A stretch of 45,425 nt of DNA from Myxococcales bacterium UBA1238 (GTDB lineage Bacteria > Myxococcota_A > Bradymonadia > UBA7976 > UBA1532), in assembly GCA_002309015.1 (NCBI GenBank), contig DBWM01000057.1, positions 3,646 to 49,070 of the forward strand. The letters run 5' to 3'. Both the position numbers and the translations under genes were made by a program. Below the pieces are notes generated by a model, which was not told where the DNA came from, searched no databases, and saw only the letters and a list, made by a program, of their open reading frames with translations. Of this stretch, positions 42,455-45,425 are shown one piece after another (within the stretch, counting starts at the first letter, position 1; each line of letters begins with the position of its first letter).

Positions 42455-43600
42455 ATGTCTGAAAAGGACTTGATGCAACATCAAGAGCGAGAGGCCGAAG
42501 TGGAGGCTGCAACTCATGCATCGGTACCGCTCGCCGCGATCATCAAACCCGGGCGTCCCAGGCGTCGTTCATCGTCATCCCGTGCGGATGGCGAGCGCAG
42601 GCGTTCCAATGAGCTTCAGGATGCGCTGCCCGATTCGGATCCATCTGAAGCAGACTTTTTGGCTTCAAACCATAAAACAGCACCGCTCCCATCCGAAGAT
42701 AACATCAATTCTGCTGAAAATTCAGAGAGTTACGCTTCTTCTAGACGATCGGCGCAGGCTTCTTTGGCTGAATTGATTCCTGAAGATGCGGATCCCGTTT
42801 GGGCTTCGCGCCTGGTGTTGAGCTGGGCGGTTGAGCACGGCAAGATCCCCAGAAGTCCGTCGGAAGATGCCTGGTATACCAAGGTTTTTTCGGACGAATA
42901 TCTGGAAGCTTATTTTGACGAAGATGGCTCTCGGGAAGCGGCCTTTATACAGGAAGCGCTGGCGATGAATGCCGGAGCGCGGCTGCTCGATTTGGGCTGC
43001 GGTTACGGTCGGCACGCTTTGCCTTTGGTGCGGGCGGGTTTTGAGGTGGTGGGTCTCGATTTGAGCTTGTCGATGCTCAAGCATGGTTTGGCGCTGGCGC
43101 AGGCGGAATCGCTGGCGGTTCAGTTTGTGCATGGCGACATGCGCGATTTAAATTTTGATGAGGTCTTTAACGGTGCCTTTTGTATGGGGCAGACGTTCGG
43201 GTATTTTTCTGAAGCCGAAAATCTGTTGGTATTGCGGGGGATATATCGATCGCTTTGCCCGGGGGCCCGCCTTTTGCTCGACTTGGTCAATCGCGATGCC
43301 TGGGTTTCGCGCCTGCCGATGCGCACTTGGTTTGAGGGCAATCGCTGTCTGATTCAGGAAGATGTGTCGTTCGATGCGCTGCAAAGCCGATTGGAAATTC
43401 GCAGATTTGTTGTTTTTGCAGACGGCCGCGATCGCATTTACGACATCTCGCTGCGACTCTATTCTTTGAATGAAATTCGGGCTTTACTCGAGATTGTGGG
43501 CTTTAAGCTGGTCAACGTTTCGGGCTCGATCCATACGCCCAACGCTTATTTTGGCAGTCAGAGCGAACGTCTGCTGATCCTGGCCGAGAAAATTTCTTAA
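42455..43600 (+). CDS. class I SAM-dependent methyltransferase with long disordered N-terminus
   Basis: The C-terminal part (about 165-381) is a Rossmann-fold methyltransferase with motif I LLDLGCGYGRHA at 177-188, the acidic end of strand 2 in VVGLDLS and HGDMRDL as motif II/III. The region around GAFCMGQTFGYFSEAENLLVLRGIYRSLCPGARLLLDLVN matches small-molecule methyltransferases of the Methyltransf_25 type. The first 110 residues are of low complexity, rich in Ser, Arg, Glu and Pro, and probably disordered, which is unusual for this family. The substrate is unknown; a lipid headgroup is conceivable given the adjacent psd. The ATG at 42455 has GGAG very close; an in-frame ATG at 42473 behind AAGGA is an alternative. 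Confidence 0.85.
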   Translation: MSEKDLMQHQEREAEVEAATHASVPLAAIIKPGRPRRRSSSSRADGERRRSNELQDALPDSDPSEADFLASNHKTAPLPSEDNINSAENSESYASSRRSAQASLAELIPEDADPVWASRLVLSWAVEHGKIPRSPSEDAWYTKVFSDEYLEAYFDEDGSREAAFIQEALAMNAGARLLDLGCGYGRHALPLVRAGFEVVGLDLSLSMLKHGLALAQAESLAVQFVHGDMRDLNFDEVFNGAFCMGQTFGYFSEAENLLVLRGIYRSLCPGARLLLDLVNRDAWVSRLPMRTWFEGNRCLIQEDVSFDALQSRLEIRRFVVFADGRDRIYDISLRLYSLNEIRALLEIVGFKLVNVSGSIHTPNAYFGSQSERLLILAEKIS

Positions 43601-43605
43601 GAGTT

Positions 43606-43625
43606 ACGCTGAATTAGCGTTTTTT
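43606..43625 (+). terminator. intrinsic terminator closing the TPR-psd-methyltransferase operon
   Basis: ACGCT (43606-43610) and AGCGT (43616-43620) form a stem around GAATT, followed by a T run to 43625. It works on the plus strand only. It overlaps the stop codon of the convergent lipoprotein gene. The stem is short, five base pairs. Confidence 0.6.
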
Positions 43626-44108
43626 GGCCTCGGTTTCCAGGCCTTCGATGCCTTCGAAGACGAGGAGGCCGGTGGATTGCACAAAGCCGTCGGCGGATTG
43701 GGTTTTGAAGTCGCCGGTGAGATCGTAGACGCTGCCCACTTCCATCTGCTTTTCGATCTCTTCGGGCATTTGAGTGATCATGAGGCGCTTGTCGCTGTCG
43801 GGCTTTTCGGCGATCCAGACGTGAGGCCGCTCAAAGCGCTTTTCGCCTTCCTTGCGCTGGTATTTTTCGACCAGATAGCCGCGCACTTTGATTTTGTGGT
43901 CCAGATATTGATCCTTGCGAGCGAGCAAGCCGTCTACGCGCATGACCTTATCGGGATAAGTGGCGGGGGGAATGCTGCCTTCGAGTTTGATCAGAGGTGG
44001 CAAATCGACCGTTACTGCTGGTGCCTTGGGAGCTGGTTTTTCTTTTGAATCCAACAGGTTACAGGACGCACAGAGCAGAGCGAGAGCAATCAATCCATTA
44101 AGCTTCAT
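43614..44108 (-). CDS. lipoprotein, possible OB-fold (tRNA_anti-like)
   Basis: The 164-residue protein starts with a lipoprotein signal peptide (MKLNGLIALALLCASC, Cys16 as the lipidation site, with a cysteine at -3 instead of the usual leucine). A Pro/Lys-rich tether follows. The rest contains RVDGLLARKDQYLDHKIKVRGYLVEKY, HVWIAEKPDSDKRLMI and GSVYDLTGDFKTQSADGFV, an order of strands suggestive of OB-fold tRNA_anti-like domains found in other bacterial lipoproteins. The start at 44108 lies inside the end of the helicase gene (11-bp overlap), with GGAG ten bases upstream. The longer frame to 44225 would hide the signal peptide. Function unknown. Confidence 0.78.
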   Translation of the reverse strand: MKLNGLIALALLCASCNLLDSKEKPAPKAPAVTVDLPPLIKLEGSIPPATYPDKVMRVDGLLARKDQYLDHKIKVRGYLVEKYQRKEGEKRFERPHVWIAEKPDSDKRLMITQMPEEIEKQMEVGSVYDLTGDFKTQSADGFVQSTGLLVFEGIEGLETEAKKR

Positions 44109-45425
44109 CTTGTGCAATCTCCAAGTGAATCGAGCGCGAGCCCACCCATTCGCCGTCGATGGCCAGCAAGTCCTCGGCGCATTCCGGCTGCACATTGACG
44201 TAACAATGATGGTTGTGAATCTCAACGGATTCGATGTCTTCAGGCATTAATCCCGCGATTTCGCAGAGCTTTTCAGATAACGTCTGATCGGTAAAGTGAT
44301 CGGCTTTGCCCAGATTGCAAAACAGGCGCGTCTCGCTGGACTGGGGTTTGGGGGCGGGCTTTTCGGCGGCTTTCAGTTCGGGATCGGATTTCAAAAGAGG
44401 CTGGGCGAGCTTGGGATAAACCATCTGAGGCTGCGGCGTAACCTTACGTTTTTCAACCGGAATTCCTCTGAACTCGCTTTGAACGATCGCGACCCGCTCG
44501 GCTACCCCTGCAAGGGTCTGAGGCAGAGAGCCCGGCTCCAGGTGATCGGGCTTGGGCACCTCTTCGAGCATGCCTCCCAGGCTTCGGGCTCTGGGCTGCT
44601 TAAAGATTTTCAAAAGCGCCATCACGATTTCGGGTGCGTCTTCGCGCTCCAAAAGGCGCATGCTCTGGGCGCGCAACTCGGGATCTTGCTGGATGGGATC
44701 GGTGGCTGCAAAGATGGCGTTGACCAATGCTTCCGTTTTTCGCTCGTCGCGTCTCAATTCAATTTCAGCCTGAGTAGGGACCGTCCGTTCCTGGAGGGCC
44801 ACGTTATAAATCCGCTTCAGATAATAGTAAACGCCGATTTCGCGAGGGCCGATTAAGCTGATCGCGATGCCCTTGTGACCCGCCCGGCCGGTGCGCCCTG
44901 TGCGATGGATGTAAACTTCGGGGGATTCGGGCAGCACGTAGTTGACCACGTGGCTCAGCTCGCTGATGTCGATGCCGCGGGCGGCGATGTCGGTGGCGAC
45001 CAAAAAGCGCAGGTTCTTTTGCTTGACGCGCGCCATGATCTCTTCGCGCTCGCGCTGGGGTAAATCGCTGTTTAAATATTCGGCGTCATAGCCCAGACGT
45101 TTGAGCTGCTTGCAAACAATTTCTGAATCTTTTCGGGTATTTGTAAAGATGATGGCGCTTTCCGGTTCCTCATATTCGAGCACCTGAATCAGATCGCGCG
45201 GGCGGGAGACGCCGCTGACCATATAATAATGGTGTTCCACGCCGTCGGCAGCGACGTTTTCTTCGACCAGAGAGATGAATTCGGGCTCCTTCATCGATCG
45301 CTTGGCCAGCCGCCTGATGTCTTCGGGCATGGTGGCCGAAAAGAGCATGGTCTGCCGCTTTTCGGGCAAATGCTCCATGATTTGCGAGAGTTCGTGCGCG
45401 AAACCCATCGAGAGCATTTCGTCGG
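44098..45425 (-). CDS. DEAD-box ATP-dependent RNA helicase, C-terminal part (cut by window edge)
   Basis: The gene enters from the right edge just at the end of motif II (the last Asp of DEAD, then EMLSMGF) and runs 441 residues to its stop. Motif III SAT, motif IV (IIFTNTR), motif V (VATDIAARGIDI) and motif VI (HRTGRTGRAG) are intact. After a linker, the final 80 residues form a DbpA-type RNA-binding domain (TRLFCNLGKADHF to VQPECAEDLLAIDG). This is the layout of DeaD/CsdA and DbpA helicases, which act in ribosome assembly and mRNA turnover. A CsdA-like role is likelier than strict DbpA because of the extended linker. The start and motifs Q and I are outside the window. Confidence 0.93.
   Translation of the reverse strand, partial: DEMLSMGFAHELSQIMEHLPEKRQTMLFSATMPEDIRRLAKRSMKEPEFISLVEENVAADGVEHHYYMVSGVSRPRDLIQVLEYEEPESAIIFTNTRKDSEIVCKQLKRLGYDAEYLNSDLPQREREEIMARVKQKNLRFLVATDIAARGIDISELSHVVNYVLPESPEVYIHRTGRTGRAGHKGIAISLIGPREIGVYYYLKRIYNVALQERTVPTQAEIELRRDERKTEALVNAIFAATDPIQQDPELRAQSMRLLEREDAPEIVMALLKIFKQPRARSLGGMLEEVPKPDHLEPGSLPQTLAGVAERVAIVQSEFRGIPVEKRKVTPQPQMVYPKLAQPLLKSDPELKAAEKPAPKPQSSETRLFCNLGKADHFTDQTLSEKLCEIAGLMPEDIESVEIHNHHCYVNVQPECAEDLLAIDGEWVGSRSIHLEIAQDEA

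Noticed and set aside
1..45425. CRISPR arrays, insertion sequences, integrases, prophage genes
   Set aside because: No direct-repeat array with spacers, transposase or integrase motif, or terminal inverted repeats were seen on either strand.

Overview
The window is ordinary chromosomal DNA of a Gram-negative bacterium. Evidence for an outer membrane includes two signal-peptide-bearing beta-barrel proteins, several lipoprotein signals, an MsbA-like ABC exporter, GDP-mannose synthesis genes and a six-domain ribosomal protein S1. The gene repertoire (a giant TPR protein, a DUF374 acyltransferase, a LonB-like protease, kbl-tdh, a free-standing sigma-54 activator) recalls deltaproteobacterial-grade lineages such as Myxococcota/Bradymonadia. 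That placement is an inference. I saw no phage, insertion sequence, CRISPR array or conjugation gene.

Layout. 1-72: start of a tRNA-Gly gene leaving the left edge on the minus strand, with a good promoter. 174-5187 (minus): a small lipoprotein, a pseudo-M16 peptidase lipoprotein, prmA, and a PspF-like sigma-54 activator. 5358-7640 (plus): an exported GH13 alpha-amylase with two starch-binding modules. 7644-9296 (minus): an unidentified Rossmann-plus-coiled-coil protein. 9456-11725 (plus): ABC exporter and DUF374 acyltransferase. 11726-13569: an RpoD-like sigma factor behind a highly structured 5' leader. 13698-15949: the kbl-tdh threonine-degradation operon. 15915-18250 (minus): a membrane protein and a membrane-anchored helical-toroid protein. 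18395-21940: a beta-barrel protein followed by manC and manB (mannose-6-P to GDP-mannose). 21991-24746: rpsA with its promoter and an attenuator-like leader, an HU/IHF protein and a HIT hydrolase. 24863-26170: clpX with promoter and terminator. 26223-29812 (minus): an outer-membrane barrel and a LonB-like protease. 30139-43625: a giant 3804-residue TPR protein, phosphatidylserine decarboxylase and a methyltransferase, closed by a terminator. 43614-45425 (minus): a DEAD-box RNA helicase cut by the right edge, and an overlapping lipoprotein.

Themes. Envelope biogenesis (ABC exporter, acyltransferase, psd, GDP-mannose, beta-barrels, lipoproteins) is mixed with core information processing (sigma factor, S1, HU/IHF, PrmA, RNA helicase) and protein quality control (ClpX, LonB-like). 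The points most worth a second look are the structured, possibly pseudoknotted leader of the sigma-factor gene, the terminator-like hairpin inside the rpsA leader, the giant TPR protein with its higher-order repeat, the M16 protein without its zinc site, the ManC whose isomerase cupin has lost its metal ligands, and two unrecognised envelope or coiled-coil genes.
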